Shown here: positions 33,764-42,732 of the stretch, one piece after another
How the letters are laid out: each line of letters opens with the position of its first letter
Numbering within the stretch: the first letter of the stretch is position 1
DNA from: Treponema sp.
GTDB lineage: Bacteria > Spirochaetota > Spirochaetia > Treponematales > Treponemataceae
Direction: 5' to 3'
Assembly: GCA_016287815.1 (NCBI GenBank)
Contig: JAEEWW010000013.1
Span: 1 to 42,856 of the forward strand
Length of the DNA: 42,856 nucleotides
Translations under genes and position numbers: made by a program
The notes under the pieces: generated by a model
What the model was told of the DNA's origin: nothing
What the model saw: the letters and a program-made list of their open reading frames with translations, nothing else
Database searches by the model: none

Positions 33764-36577
33764 ATGAGAAAAATCTTAAGGCATCCGTGGATTATAATTA
33801 TCCTCATAAGTGCAATAACCGCATTTTTTACAATGCAGCTAAGGGTAATTGAAATTCAGAACACTATCAGACTTTTTATGCCGCAGAAAGGAGAATCCTA
33901 TACACGGCTTCACAAAACAGAAGACCAGTTCGGCAGTATGATACTTCTTGGAATTTCACTTGAAACAACACAGGACGAGTCAGTAATTACTCCGCAGAAT
34001 ATAAAAATCATTCAGAAAATCACAGAAGACTGTGAAATGCTTGATTTGATTGAAGATGTTGATTCACTTACAAATGTTGATTTTATTTATGGTCTTGACG
34101 GAAGTTTGAATACAGGCAACCTTTTAGGCGGCGACGATTATACAGGCTCTGCAAAAGACATTAAATCAATAAAAGAAAAAATAATTGACTGGCAGGATAT
34201 GTATCATAACGTAATTCTTTCTGACGATGGAAAAATTACACAGATTATGATGACAATAAATCCGGAAGCAACTTCAGGCCAGCAGGTTGAGCTTTTACGG
34301 AAAATCCACAAAATCGTAGAAGAAGATATAAAAGGTTCAGACCTTACAGTCCGCTTCTATGGAGACCCTGTTCAAAGTTATGAAATGCGCTCCATGATGA
34401 TGAAAGACTTACTGTGCCTGATTCCTCTTGTAATTTTAGTAGTAATAGTAACACTTTATCTTTCATTCCATTCAATAGCGGGAACTTTCATGCCTCTCCT
34501 GACAGTACTTATCAGTACAATATGGTCTGTAGGGCTCATGGCTATTTTCAAAGTAACGTTCACTCTTATTGCAAGTGTAATTCCTGTAGCCCTTATTGCC
34601 TGCGGTTCTGCATACGGCATTCACATTATAAGCCATTACTATGAAGCTCTTGTTCAGGTAAAAGGTACTATGACAAAAGAAAAGCACCTGGATGCTATTA
34701 TGGCTGGCCTAAAAAATGTCCGGGCAGCAGTTATTCTTGCAGGTCTTACAACAATTGCAGGCTTTGTTTCACTTGTAACAAGTCCGCTCGTTCCGCTTCA
34801 GTCTTTTGCAGCCTTTACAGCTTTGGGCGTAGGCTTTGCACTTTTGCTTTCTATCTTCCTTATTCCAGCCCTTCTTTACCTTACACCAATAAAGAAAGTT
34901 GGAATTACTTCTAAAGAGTCTCTGGAAATTGCAACCCGCTTTAAAACAAAAATCAAGGCAAAACTTGCAAAACGCGGTATCAATTTAAAAAGGAATGAAG
35001 ATGAAGATTATTCATACATAATCTACAAAATTCTTGCCGGCAGTCCTGCAAGAATCACCTTATTCATTCTGGCAATTACTATTTTTTCAGTAGTCGGAAT
35101 CAAAAAAATGGTAATTGATACAGCAATGATCAATTACTTCCCGAAAGAAGCTCAGTTCCGCAAAGATGTTGATTTTGTTGACGAAAAATTAACAGGTACA
35201 AACAGCCTTTTCCTCCTTATTACAGGACAGGAAAAAGGAGATTTAACAAAACCTGAAATCTTAAAAAGCGTAGATGGTCTTCAGAAATACCTGGAAAAAA
35301 ATAATCCTGAAATCGGAAAAATTGTTTCATTTACAACTTTCATTAAGCGAATGAATCAGGTTATGCACGTTCCGGCAATTACACGCCCGGCAGAAGCAGA
35401 ACAGAATTCTAACGATGAATTTGATGATTTTGACGGTTTTGGTGATGACGACGGCTTTGCAGATTTTGAAAGTTTTGATTCTTTCGATTCATTTGATTCA
35501 GGAGAGTTCTCAAGTTTTGCAGACGATTCTGCTTCAGCATCAGGCACAGAAACTTCAACCGATTCTTCAGAGAGTGAATTTGTTGACCCGAACATTGCAT
35601 ATTCAAAAACACTTGGCGAAAAAATGACTACAGCTGACTTTATGGCAATGCTCCAGTCTGCCTTTGTTGCAGCCGGCGGAAAAAACGCAAGCGTTGAAGC
35701 TGTTGTAAATGAACTTGAAAAATCACTCAACTATAACGGTACAGACTATTACGAAGTTCCTTACGATGTAGAAAAATATCCTGTTACAAGCCGCGACGAA
35801 CTTGCCGACCTTGTTTCACAGTATCTGCTTTTGTACAGCGGTTCTCTTGACAAATTTGCCGATGAACAGCTTGCTCCAAAACAGATTCGTATGCAGGTTC
35901 AGATTCGCGGTCAGAGCACAGTCCTTACAGGAAGAATTATTGAAGATGCAAAACGCTATGCTGCTAAATATTTCCCGGAAGGCTATACAATTGAAGCTAC
36001 AGGAAATGCAGAAATGCAGTACACAATGGCACATATGGTTGTAACAAGCCAGATGACAAGTATCGCTTTCTCAATTTTTATGGTATTTCTGATTCTTACG
36101 ATTTCTTTCAAATCACCATTGGCGGGAATAATCGGCGTTCTTCCATTGATTTTTACAATCATGCTGAACTTTATGGTTATGGGTTTTGTAGACATTCACC
36201 TTGACCTTATTACAAGTATCATCGCATCGGTTGCAATAGGTATCGGAATTGACTATACAATTCACTTTATGGAAGCCTACAAGACAGAACGTGCCAACAC
36301 AGATGATTTAACCATCGTAACCAAAAACACGTTCAAAATAAGCGGACAGGGAATTATTACAAATGCACTTGCGGTAGGATTAGGATTTGCAGTTCTTCTG
36401 CTTTCGAACTTTGTAATCCTTCGCTATATGGGAGTACTTGTAGCAATCGTAATGTTCTCAAGTTCTACTCTGGCTTTAACGATTATTCCGGGACTTTTGA
36501 ATACTTTCAAACCGAAGTTCATGGAACCACAGCCAAAGAAAAAAGCCGGCAAAAAAAAGGCTGAAGATAAAGAGTAA
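33764..36577 (+). CDS. RND superfamily (MMPL/HAE3-type) transporter with acidic insert
   Basis: 937 residues from ATG 33764, preferred over 33752 because GGGAGAG lies just upstream. Two MMPL repeats, each with an N-terminal helix, a periplasmic domain and a block of helices (about 210-370 and 765-915). The second repeat keeps the proton-relay motif GIGIDYTIHF near 826-835, while the first reads CGSAYGIHI near 280 with no Asp. Residues about 549-608, in the second periplasmic domain, are an unusual acidic, Phe-rich low-complexity insert made of FD, DG and FDS units. Such transporters move hydrophobic or lipid substrates. The LolA-like and barrel genes downstream suggest export to the outer membrane. 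Confidence 0.92.
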   Translation: MRKILRHPWIIIILISAITAFFTMQLRVIEIQNTIRLFMPQKGESYTRLHKTEDQFGSMILLGISLETTQDESVITPQNIKIIQKITEDCEMLDLIEDVDSLTNVDFIYGLDGSLNTGNLLGGDDYTGSAKDIKSIKEKIIDWQDMYHNVILSDDGKITQIMMTINPEATSGQQVELLRKIHKIVEEDIKGSDLTVRFYGDPVQSYEMRSMMMKDLLCLIPLVILVVIVTLYLSFHSIAGTFMPLLTVLISTIWSVGLMAIFKVTFTLIASVIPVALIACGSAYGIHIISHYYEALVQVKGTMTKEKHLDAIMAGLKNVRAAVILAGLTTIAGFVSLVTSPLVPLQSFAAFTALGVGFALLLSIFLIPALLYLTPIKKVGITSKESLEIATRFKTKIKAKLAKRGINLKRNEDEDYSYIIYKILAGSPARITLFILAITIFSVVGIKKMVIDTAMINYFPKEAQFRKDVDFVDEKLTGTNSLFLLITGQEKGDLTKPEILKSVDGLQKYLEKNNPEIGKIVSFTTFIKRMNQVMHVPAITRPAEAEQNSNDEFDDFDGFGDDDGFADFESFDSFDSFDSGEFSSFADDSASASGTETSTDSSESEFVDPNIAYSKTLGEKMTTADFMAMLQSAFVAAGGKNASVEAVVNELEKSLNYNGTDYYEVPYDVEKYPVTSRDELADLVSQYLLLYSGSLDKFADEQLAPKQIRMQVQIRGQSTVLTGRIIEDAKRYAAKYFPEGYTIEATGNAEMQYTMAHMVVTSQMTSIAFSIFMVFLILTISFKSPLAGIIGVLPLIFTIMLNFMVMGFVDIHLDLITSIIASVAIGIGIDYTIHFMEAYKTERANTDDLTIVTKNTFKISGQGIITNALAVGLGFAVLLLSNFVILRYMGVLVAIVMFSSSTLALTIIPGLLNTFKPKFMEPQPKKKAGKKKAEDKE

Positions 36578-36604
36578 CAATAGATTAATAATAAAGAAGG
36601 ATGT

Positions 36605-36628
36605 CCGGACTTTTTACAGAAAGTCCGG
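36605..36628 (+). promoter_or_regulatory. Intercistronic hairpin between MMPL and LolA-like genes
   Basis: CCGGACTTT (36605-36613) / AAAGTCCGG (36620-36628), 9-bp stem, 6-base loop, no T-run. It lies 28 bases after the MMPL stop and 48 before the next ATG. Probably an RNA-stability or processing element that raises expression of the downstream genes, rather than a terminator. Confidence 0.55.
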
Positions 36629-36675
36629 TCGAACACTTATACAGCAAAACTTTTACACAATATAGGAGATTTTCT

Positions 36676-37470
36676 ATGAAACTTACAAAACTTTTTACAA
36701 TTCTTTCAATTTTTACAATTGCCGGAACAGCCTTTGCTCTTGACGGCAGAGAAGTAATGCAGAATGCTTACGATGTAAAAGAACCATATTTTTCACACGC
36801 ACTTGTACAGATGGACCTTGTAAGCAAAGATGGTGCAGTTGAAAGCCGTCAGGTTGAAGAATACGGACGCAGCAAAAACAATATCAAAGATGCAGTTTTT
36901 GTTTTCCGTACACCGGCAAGCGTTGCAAACACACGCTTTTTACAGAAAGAAAACAAGGACAAAGATGATGATAAATGGATTTACCTTCCAAAACTCAAGC
37001 AGACAACAAGAATTGCTTCTTCTGACGGAGATAAATCATTCGTTGGAACAGAATTTACATACGACGATATGAGTACCCGTGAAGTTGACGAAGATACACA
37101 TGAACTTCTTGCAGAATCTGAAAAAAAAGGAAATTTTGACTGTGCAAAGGTAAAATCTACTCCAAAAGATCCAAAAAGCAGCCAGTATATGTACAGAATC
37201 TCATGGGTAGATAAAAAAACATGGATTCCTGTTTACATTGAATTATACGACAAAAAGGGTCAGCTTTTAAAAGTAAATGAAATTACAAGCATTCAGCACC
37301 CTACAGGCGTAAACAATATTGTTTATGACATTCCTACAGAAAGCCACATGAAAAATGTACAGAACGGAAGAGCTACCAACCTTAAAATTCTTAAGCTTGA
37401 TGTTGATAAAAAGATTCCAGCCGGCGTATTCACAACAAACTTCCTTGATACAGGAAAAATCGCACAGTAG
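36676..37470 (+). CDS. LolA-like outer-membrane lipoprotein-sorting protein (MMPL cassette)
   Basis: 264 residues from ATG 36676; GGAG lies 9 bases upstream and the product begins with a signal peptide (MKLTKLFTILSIFTIAGTAFA). The mature part follows the pattern of LolA-like proteins found next to RND transporters: DAVFVFRTPASVANTRFLQ, DDKWIYLPKLKQTTRIASSD, SFVGTEFTYDDMSTREVDED, WVDKKTWIPVYIELYDKKGQ. It is likely a periplasmic carrier between the MMPL pump and the barrel encoded next. It is a distant functional parallel of 28713-29522. Confidence 0.9.
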   Translation: MKLTKLFTILSIFTIAGTAFALDGREVMQNAYDVKEPYFSHALVQMDLVSKDGAVESRQVEEYGRSKNNIKDAVFVFRTPASVANTRFLQKENKDKDDDKWIYLPKLKQTTRIASSDGDKSFVGTEFTYDDMSTREVDEDTHELLAESEKKGNFDCAKVKSTPKDPKSSQYMYRISWVDKKTWIPVYIELYDKKGQLLKVNEITSIQHPTGVNNIVYDIPTESHMKNVQNGRATNLKILKLDVDKKIPAGVFTTNFLDTGKIAQ

Positions 37471-37480
37471 ACTTTTTAAT

Positions 37481-37514
37481 GGAGTTTCAAAATCAATATG
37501 CTTTTTGAAACTCC
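37481..37514 (+). promoter_or_regulatory. Intercistronic hairpin between LolA-like and barrel genes
   Basis: GGAGTTTCAAAA (37481-37492) pairs perfectly with 37503-37514, a 12-bp stem, 10 bases after the LolA-like stop. No following T-run, so probably an mRNA-stabilising end or partial terminator setting the ratio of carrier to barrel. Confidence 0.55.
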
Positions 37515-37552
37515 TAAATCAAACTACATAAATCTGGCTAAAGGATACGACA

Positions 37553-39085
37553 ATGAATATTAAACTTAAAATAACAGCTGTTTTTTTTCTGATTTCTACT
37601 TTTTTTGTGATCACAGCACAAAATACAATTCAGGATGCAGATTTTGACGAATCGATGTTTGGAGAAGACTCTGAATTCGAAAGTTTTGGCGATGAGTCGG
37701 ACTTTGAACCAGAAAATTCCGGATTTTCTTCCGCACTTTCTTCTATAAGCTTCAACGGAAATGCACTGCTTGAATCCCGTGCCTATCTCGACCAGAAAGA
37801 TACAGACACAAAAGACAGCCCAACTTCAATAAAGCCGGATTTTAATCTTACAGCTAATTATTCAGGTACTTCTACAGAACTTGAAGTTAAACTGAATTTC
37901 AGCAAAGATTCAATTGAAACCTACAAGGAAGATGTTATCAACGAACTTACGGCACGCGCTTATTTAGGCAACTGGATCCTTGAAGGCGGAAAAATGAAGG
38001 TCGTATGGGGCAAAGGCTTAAAGCTCCATGTTGTAGACAATTTTAATGCAACAGACTATACAAACTTCCTGATTCCAGAATACATTGACCGCCGCCTTGC
38101 TGAACCAATGCTGCGCGCCATTTACAATTCACCAAACGGCTGGCGCATGGAAGCAATCTATACGCCAACAATGACAGGTGAACGCTACGCAAAAAAAGGC
38201 GTATGGGTTCCTGGACAGGTTGCCTCTCTTTCGAAAGCTGTAAAAGAAAAAGCTGCTAATACAATTGGCGCACCTGATAATACACAAAATCCGTACTACA
38301 CGGCAAAACTCATGGCCGCTTCTTCCCTAAACGAAGATTCACTTTATCCTGACACAAACAAACTAAAATACGGTCAGGCAGGAATCCGCTTTACAGGAAC
38401 AATCGGAAGCTTTGACTGGGGACTTTCATATTATTATGGAAGAAACAAGAAAGTAAGCGTTTACGTGCCTAAAACTTTAGCCTACGTTCAGGACTACATA
38501 ACAAACGGCGGCTCATCTTCTAAATCAACAGGAATTGAATACGACAGACTTCAGGTATTCGGCTTAGAAGGAGCTAAAGCATTCGGGCCTTTAAACACAC
38601 GATTCGAACTTGCCTATAATCTTACAGGAGATACAGCCGGAGATGATCCTGAAATCCGCAACAACAGCATTTCCTGGGTACCGGGTTTTGATATTCCGCT
38701 TCCGATTCACAACATGACATTGAATGTACAGGAAATCGGAACATACATTCTTAAAAACGGAAAAATCAAGGACAACGCAGGCAAAATCCAGTCAGGAAAG
38801 AATTTCGATGTAGATGCAGATTCTGATGACTGCTACACAAACAACAAAATTGCAATAGCAATTTCAGACACTTTCCTGCACGAAAAACTGCTTCTGGACT
38901 GCACAATTCTTTACGGATTTGAACGCAAAGACCTTGCCGTAATGCCGAAGGTTACATATACAATTAAAACAGACTTAGAACTATACGGACAGGGCTTATA
39001 CATCCGCAGTAACGATGAAAACGGGGAATTCCATTCATGGAAAAACAACAGTTTTGCCCAGATAGGAATTAAGTATACATTCTAG
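37553..39085 (+). CDS. Outer-membrane beta-barrel protein of the MMPL/LolA cassette
   Basis: 510 residues. Signal peptide (MNIKLKITAVFFLISTFFVITAQ), an acidic, Phe-rich mature N-terminus (DFDESMFGEDSEFESFGDES, 30-49), then a beta-barrel-like body with many alternating strands (LEVKLNFSKDSIE; FELAYNLTG) and a terminal strand ending in Phe (FAQIGIKYTF), as outer-membrane proteins do. GGKMKVVWGKGLKLHVVDNF is the best conserved segment. It looks like a DUF1302-type barrel, though not certainly. It is likely the outer-membrane end of the MMPL export route. Confidence 0.8.
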   Translation: MNIKLKITAVFFLISTFFVITAQNTIQDADFDESMFGEDSEFESFGDESDFEPENSGFSSALSSISFNGNALLESRAYLDQKDTDTKDSPTSIKPDFNLTANYSGTSTELEVKLNFSKDSIETYKEDVINELTARAYLGNWILEGGKMKVVWGKGLKLHVVDNFNATDYTNFLIPEYIDRRLAEPMLRAIYNSPNGWRMEAIYTPTMTGERYAKKGVWVPGQVASLSKAVKEKAANTIGAPDNTQNPYYTAKLMAASSLNEDSLYPDTNKLKYGQAGIRFTGTIGSFDWGLSYYYGRNKKVSVYVPKTLAYVQDYITNGGSSSKSTGIEYDRLQVFGLEGAKAFGPLNTRFELAYNLTGDTAGDDPEIRNNSISWVPGFDIPLPIHNMTLNVQEIGTYILKNGKIKDNAGKIQSGKNFDVDADSDDCYTNNKIAIAISDTFLHEKLLLDCTILYGFERKDLAVMPKVTYTIKTDLELYGQGLYIRSNDENGEFHSWKNNSFAQIGIKYTF

Positions 39086-39098
39086 AAAAGTTAGGCCG

Positions 39099-39149
39099 GT
39101 CTGCCCCACTGGCGGTTGAAACATCAATAATCAATCGAAAGGGGCAGAC
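39099..39149 (+). promoter_or_regulatory. Inverted repeat before the ArsR-type gene
   Basis: GTCTGCCCC (39099-39107) and GGGGCAGAC (39141-39149), 9 bp, separated by 33 bases. It sits between the barrel stop and the regulator ATG. It may be an RNA hairpin or, as the regulator is a winged-helix dimer, an operator. Confidence 0.4.
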
Positions 39150-39177
39150 AGCAAAACCACAAAGGAGGTGGCAGAGA

Positions 39178-39582
39178 ATGCAGCAAACTTCGCTTACAAA
39201 GGATGACATAGAAAACATGTATACAGCCTTTAAGGAAGAGATTCCGCTTTTCATGGCATTTTCAGACAATGAACGGCTAAGGCTGTTTCTTCACATAATG
39301 CAGAACGGCACACACGGAATCAGCGTAAAAGAAGTTTCGTCTTTGTCCCACCTTTCCCGCCCTGCGGTTTCTCATCATCTTAAAGTTTTAAAAGACAGCG
39401 GACTAATCAGCGCACGCAAAGAAGGAACAAAGATTTTTTACAGCGTTGACCGTCAAGGACACCTTACAAAACTTAAAGAAAACCTTGCAATTCTGGAAAG
39501 CGGTTTTGCAAAAATGGATATGGAAACCTTGCAGGAAAATTCCGGCAAAATTGCAAATCTCCTTGAAAACTTAGAAAAATAA
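39178..39582 (+). CDS. ArsR-family winged-helix transcriptional regulator
   Basis: 134 residues. Helix-turn-helix at about 57-85 (VSSLSHLSRPAVSHHLKVLKDSGLISARK) followed by the wing EGTKIFYSV; this is the ArsR pattern. It lacks the metal-binding CxC motif of ArsR/SmtB, so it senses something else or responds by another route. A very strong Shine-Dalgarno (AAAGGAGGTG) precedes it. It ends the MMPL cassette and may regulate it. It is convergent with lon, with 4 bases between. Confidence 0.88.
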   Translation: MQQTSLTKDDIENMYTAFKEEIPLFMAFSDNERLRLFLHIMQNGTHGISVKEVSSLSHLSRPAVSHHLKVLKDSGLISARKEGTKIFYSVDRQGHLTKLKENLAILESGFAKMDMETLQENSGKIANLLENLEK

Positions 39583-39586
39583 TATT

Positions 39587-42442
39587 TTATTTCTTACCTT
39601 TTGACGCTTTCGGAAAAACAAAATCAATTACTTCTTCCACACGCGAAACCGGAACAAATTTAATTCCGGCTTTTACATGGCTTGGAATTTCATCTAAGTC
39701 CCGCACATTTCCTTTAGGAATCAAAATTGTCTTAATTCCATTACGTCGCGCTGCAACCGTCTTTTCCCTCAAACCGCCAATCGGCAGAACCTGTCCTGTT
39801 AAAGAAAGTTCTCCTGTCATTGCAAGATTAGGCTTAATAACTTTTCCTGTAAGCAAAGACGTAAAGGTTGTTGCCATCGTAATTCCTGCGCTAGGTCCGT
39901 CTTTAGGCGTAGCACCTTCTGGAATATGCAGATGGATCACATTTTTTTCAAACCATTCAGCATCTTTAATCTTCTTTTCTATTAAATCACGTTTTACCCA
40001 GTTCAAGGCAATCTCGGCTGATTCTTTCATTACATCGCCCATCTGACCTGTAAGCTCAAGTTCACCTTTTCCCGGGAACGAAATTGATTCAATAAGAAGC
40101 GTATCGCCTCCCATACTTGTCCAGGCAAGACCAATTGCCGTTCCCGGAACAGAAGCACGCTTTATTTCACTTTCATCAAAAACAGGCTTACCAAGATATT
40201 TATCAAGATCCGCAGCATCAACCGTAATCTGCTTATCCTTTATTTTATCTGCCGTACTTACATTACCTGCATCAACGTCACCTGCTTTTTCAGAAGTTTT
40301 TTCAACAGCTTCTTCGGTTTTATTTTCTGCTTTAGCAGTCTGACTTGCTTTAGCTTTCTGCTTTTCTTCTGCCTCTTTCTTTTCAACTTCGCTTAAAAGC
40401 TCTGTTACAATCTTGCGGTTAATCTTATCAAGGCACTTTTCAAAATTGCGTACGCCTGCTTCGCGGGCATATTCTTCTGCAATCTGAACAAGAGCTTCTT
40501 TTGTATAAGTTACCTGTTTTTTTGCAAGTCCGTTTTTAGCAAGATTTTTCGGAATAAGATATTTCTTTGCAATTTCAATCTTTTCCTGGTCAATATAGCC
40601 TGAAAGCTGAATTATTTCTGCCCTGTCCAAAAGCGGCTCAGGAACAGTATCAAGCGTATTTGCAGTTAAAATAAAGAACACGTTTGAAATATCAAACGGC
40701 AGATCAAGATAACTGTCGCGGAACGAAACATTCTGCTCAGGATCTAATACTTCAAGCAAGGCACTTGCAGGATCTCCGTTATGACTTTGGCCCATCTTGT
40801 CAACTTCATCAATCATAAATACCGGAGACTTTGATTTTGTAATCTTTAAGCCCTGAAGAATCTTTCCAGGCATTGCGCCGATATATGTACGCCTGTGTCC
40901 GCGGATTTCTGCTTCATCACGGATTCCGCCCACAGAAAAACGATAGAACGGTTTATTCATTGCATCTGCAATTGAACGGCCTACACTTGTCTTACCTACT
41001 CCCGGCGGGCCTACAAAAAGCAGAATAGAACCTTTATTATCCTGCTTTAATTTGCGGACAGAAAGATATTCCATTATGCGCTTTTTAACGTCATCAAGAC
41101 CATAGTGTCCTTTTTCAAGAATCTTCTTTGCATCGGCCAGATTATAGGATTCTGTACCGTTATCGTTCCACGGAAGGTTACAAACTAAATCAAGGAAATT
41201 TCTTGTACCGATATATTCAGAAGAGTTTGGATCCATAAGATGAAATTTTTCAAGTTCATCTTCTACAGTTTCCTTTATTTCACCTTCAAAATTGAATTTA
41301 GCAATCTTTTCCTTGAATTTCTGATAGTCTGTTCCGTTGCCTTCAGCATCAGTTCCAAGTTCTTCCTGAATTGATTTTAACTCTTCCCGAAGGAAGTATT
41401 CACGCTGATTTTTTTCTACCCGTTCATTCAATTCATTCTGAATTTTTTTCTGAATGCGAAGCAGTTCCTGTTCTTTCTTTATAAAGACTAAAACCTGCTC
41501 CATACGCTGTCGCACATTCAATAATTCAAGAACTTTCTGCTGTTCAAGTTTATCTACATTTAATATAGAAGCTATAAAATCTGCAATCTTTCCGGGCTGG
41601 TCGATATTTACCATATTAAGGCGCATTTCTTCCGTAAACAGAGGATTGTTTTCAGAAATCTCTTTCATTTCGCTGATAAGAGCACGCGTTAATGCCTTAA
41701 CTTCAAAAGTATCATCTTCTTCGTCTTCAAGATAATCAACAGCCGCAATAATAGGCTTTTTAGATTTTAATGCCTTGCGGATTTTAAAACGTTTTATCGT
41801 AGAAATAAAAACATTCAGTCCGCCGTCTGGAAGATTGATTTTTTTAATAATACGGGCAACAGTTCCAACTTCTGCAAGATCTGTAATATCAATATTGTTC
41901 CCGTCATTTTTTATCATTACAAGCCCGATAAAACCGTCGGAATTAGCTGCTTCTTCAATTGCCGCAGTATCTTCTGCAGAATTTATTACAAGCGGTGTAA
42001 AAATCCCCGGAAAAATCGGGCGTCCCTGCAACGGAATAATCGTAAGTTTTGCAGGCAATGTCTGGTCAACCGGAATAATCGCAGGATTATCATTTGAATT
42101 TCCACTGTCATCGTGATGGCCGCTGCCATTTCCATGGCTTCCACTGCCGTTATCGTCAATAACTGCGTTATCCTGCACATTGCCGGTCTTTGGACTTTCC
42201 CCGCCGCTTTCACCTGGTTCAGCAGAATCTTTTGAGGCAGCTCCTGTCAGTTCCTTTTTTATTTCATCAATTGTAGAATTTATTGCCTTTGCAAGGAGCT
42301 GTTCTACATTTTCCTTTTTTTCTTTATTGATTATATCAAGCGCATCTTCTGTATTTTCAGCGCCGTCGAGTTGAGCCATTTCATCCAGGCTTTCTAAAAG
42401 TTCATCTGTATTTGTGTCAAATTCGTTATTTTTATTGCTCAT
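39587..42442 (-). CDS. lon: ATP-dependent protease Lon, extended form
   Basis: 951 residues, about 150 longer than usual. Residues 1-130 are an acidic Gly/His/Ser/Asn-rich extension (GNGSGHHDDSGN). The Lon N-domain starts with LTIIPLQGRPIFPG, Walker A GPPGVGKTS is near 475, and the protease domain has the catalytic dyad S851 (PKDGPSAGI) and K894 (GGLREKTVAARR). A charged Lys/Glu/Ala-rich insert of about 55 residues lies between the AAA+ and protease parts (near 695-750). It degrades misfolded and regulatory proteins in the cytoplasm. The two additions should be flexible and may tune substrate choice. Confidence 0.96.
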   Translation of the reverse strand: MSNKNNEFDTNTDELLESLDEMAQLDGAENTEDALDIINKEKKENVEQLLAKAINSTIDEIKKELTGAASKDSAEPGESGGESPKTGNVQDNAVIDDNGSGSHGNGSGHHDDSGNSNDNPAIIPVDQTLPAKLTIIPLQGRPIFPGIFTPLVINSAEDTAAIEEAANSDGFIGLVMIKNDGNNIDITDLAEVGTVARIIKKINLPDGGLNVFISTIKRFKIRKALKSKKPIIAAVDYLEDEEDDTFEVKALTRALISEMKEISENNPLFTEEMRLNMVNIDQPGKIADFIASILNVDKLEQQKVLELLNVRQRMEQVLVFIKKEQELLRIQKKIQNELNERVEKNQREYFLREELKSIQEELGTDAEGNGTDYQKFKEKIAKFNFEGEIKETVEDELEKFHLMDPNSSEYIGTRNFLDLVCNLPWNDNGTESYNLADAKKILEKGHYGLDDVKKRIMEYLSVRKLKQDNKGSILLFVGPPGVGKTSVGRSIADAMNKPFYRFSVGGIRDEAEIRGHRRTYIGAMPGKILQGLKITKSKSPVFMIDEVDKMGQSHNGDPASALLEVLDPEQNVSFRDSYLDLPFDISNVFFILTANTLDTVPEPLLDRAEIIQLSGYIDQEKIEIAKKYLIPKNLAKNGLAKKQVTYTKEALVQIAEEYAREAGVRNFEKCLDKINRKIVTELLSEVEKKEAEEKQKAKASQTAKAENKTEEAVEKTSEKAGDVDAGNVSTADKIKDKQITVDAADLDKYLGKPVFDESEIKRASVPGTAIGLAWTSMGGDTLLIESISFPGKGELELTGQMGDVMKESAEIALNWVKRDLIEKKIKDAEWFEKNVIHLHIPEGATPKDGPSAGITMATTFTSLLTGKVIKPNLAMTGELSLTGQVLPIGGLREKTVAARRNGIKTILIPKGNVRDLDEIPSHVKAGIKFVPVSRVEEVIDFVFPKASKGKK

Positions 42443-42732
42443 AATTTAAATATACATACAAATCAGTTAATCGACAAATAAAAATAAGAGGAAAAAAGAG
42501 CAAGCACCGGCTGTTGACCATTCAAGATAAAGACAGGCTAAATTAATCGGCAATTTCTTTTTGTAATTCAAGTACTTTTTCAAGCGGAAATATGTAATCA
42601 TTCAACAGTGTACTTTTTTTTGATTATGCTGCGACCGATAATATCAGGCTTTAAACAACCGATACAGTGTTATTTACTATTTCTTTCACCCTCGCAATTG
42701 TCATATTCAGCGATTTTATGTGGAGAAACGCT
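42443..42732. other. Intergenic region upstream of lon
   Basis: No intact gene. AT-rich, with AGAGGAAAAAAGAG near 42488 and the possible gene remnant at 42543-42669. The lon start has no obvious Shine-Dalgarno (ATTATGAGC context). No clear heat-shock-type operator was recognised. Confidence 0.4.
42543..42669 (-). pseudogene. Possible frameshifted gene remnant
   Basis: On the minus strand one frame reads GCLKPDIIGRSIIKKK up to a run of eight A (42614-42621). A second frame continues directly as STLLNDYIFPLEKVLELQKE and ends IAD-stop at 42543. The composition of both pieces looks protein-like, and joining them across the A-run would give one C-terminal fragment. No start and no recognised family. 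Weak evidence. Confidence 0.2.

Noticed and set aside
35356..35730. 124-codon minus-strand open frame inside the MMPL gene
   Set aside because: Ser/Glu-rich shadow of the acidic Phe/Asp insert on the coding strand.
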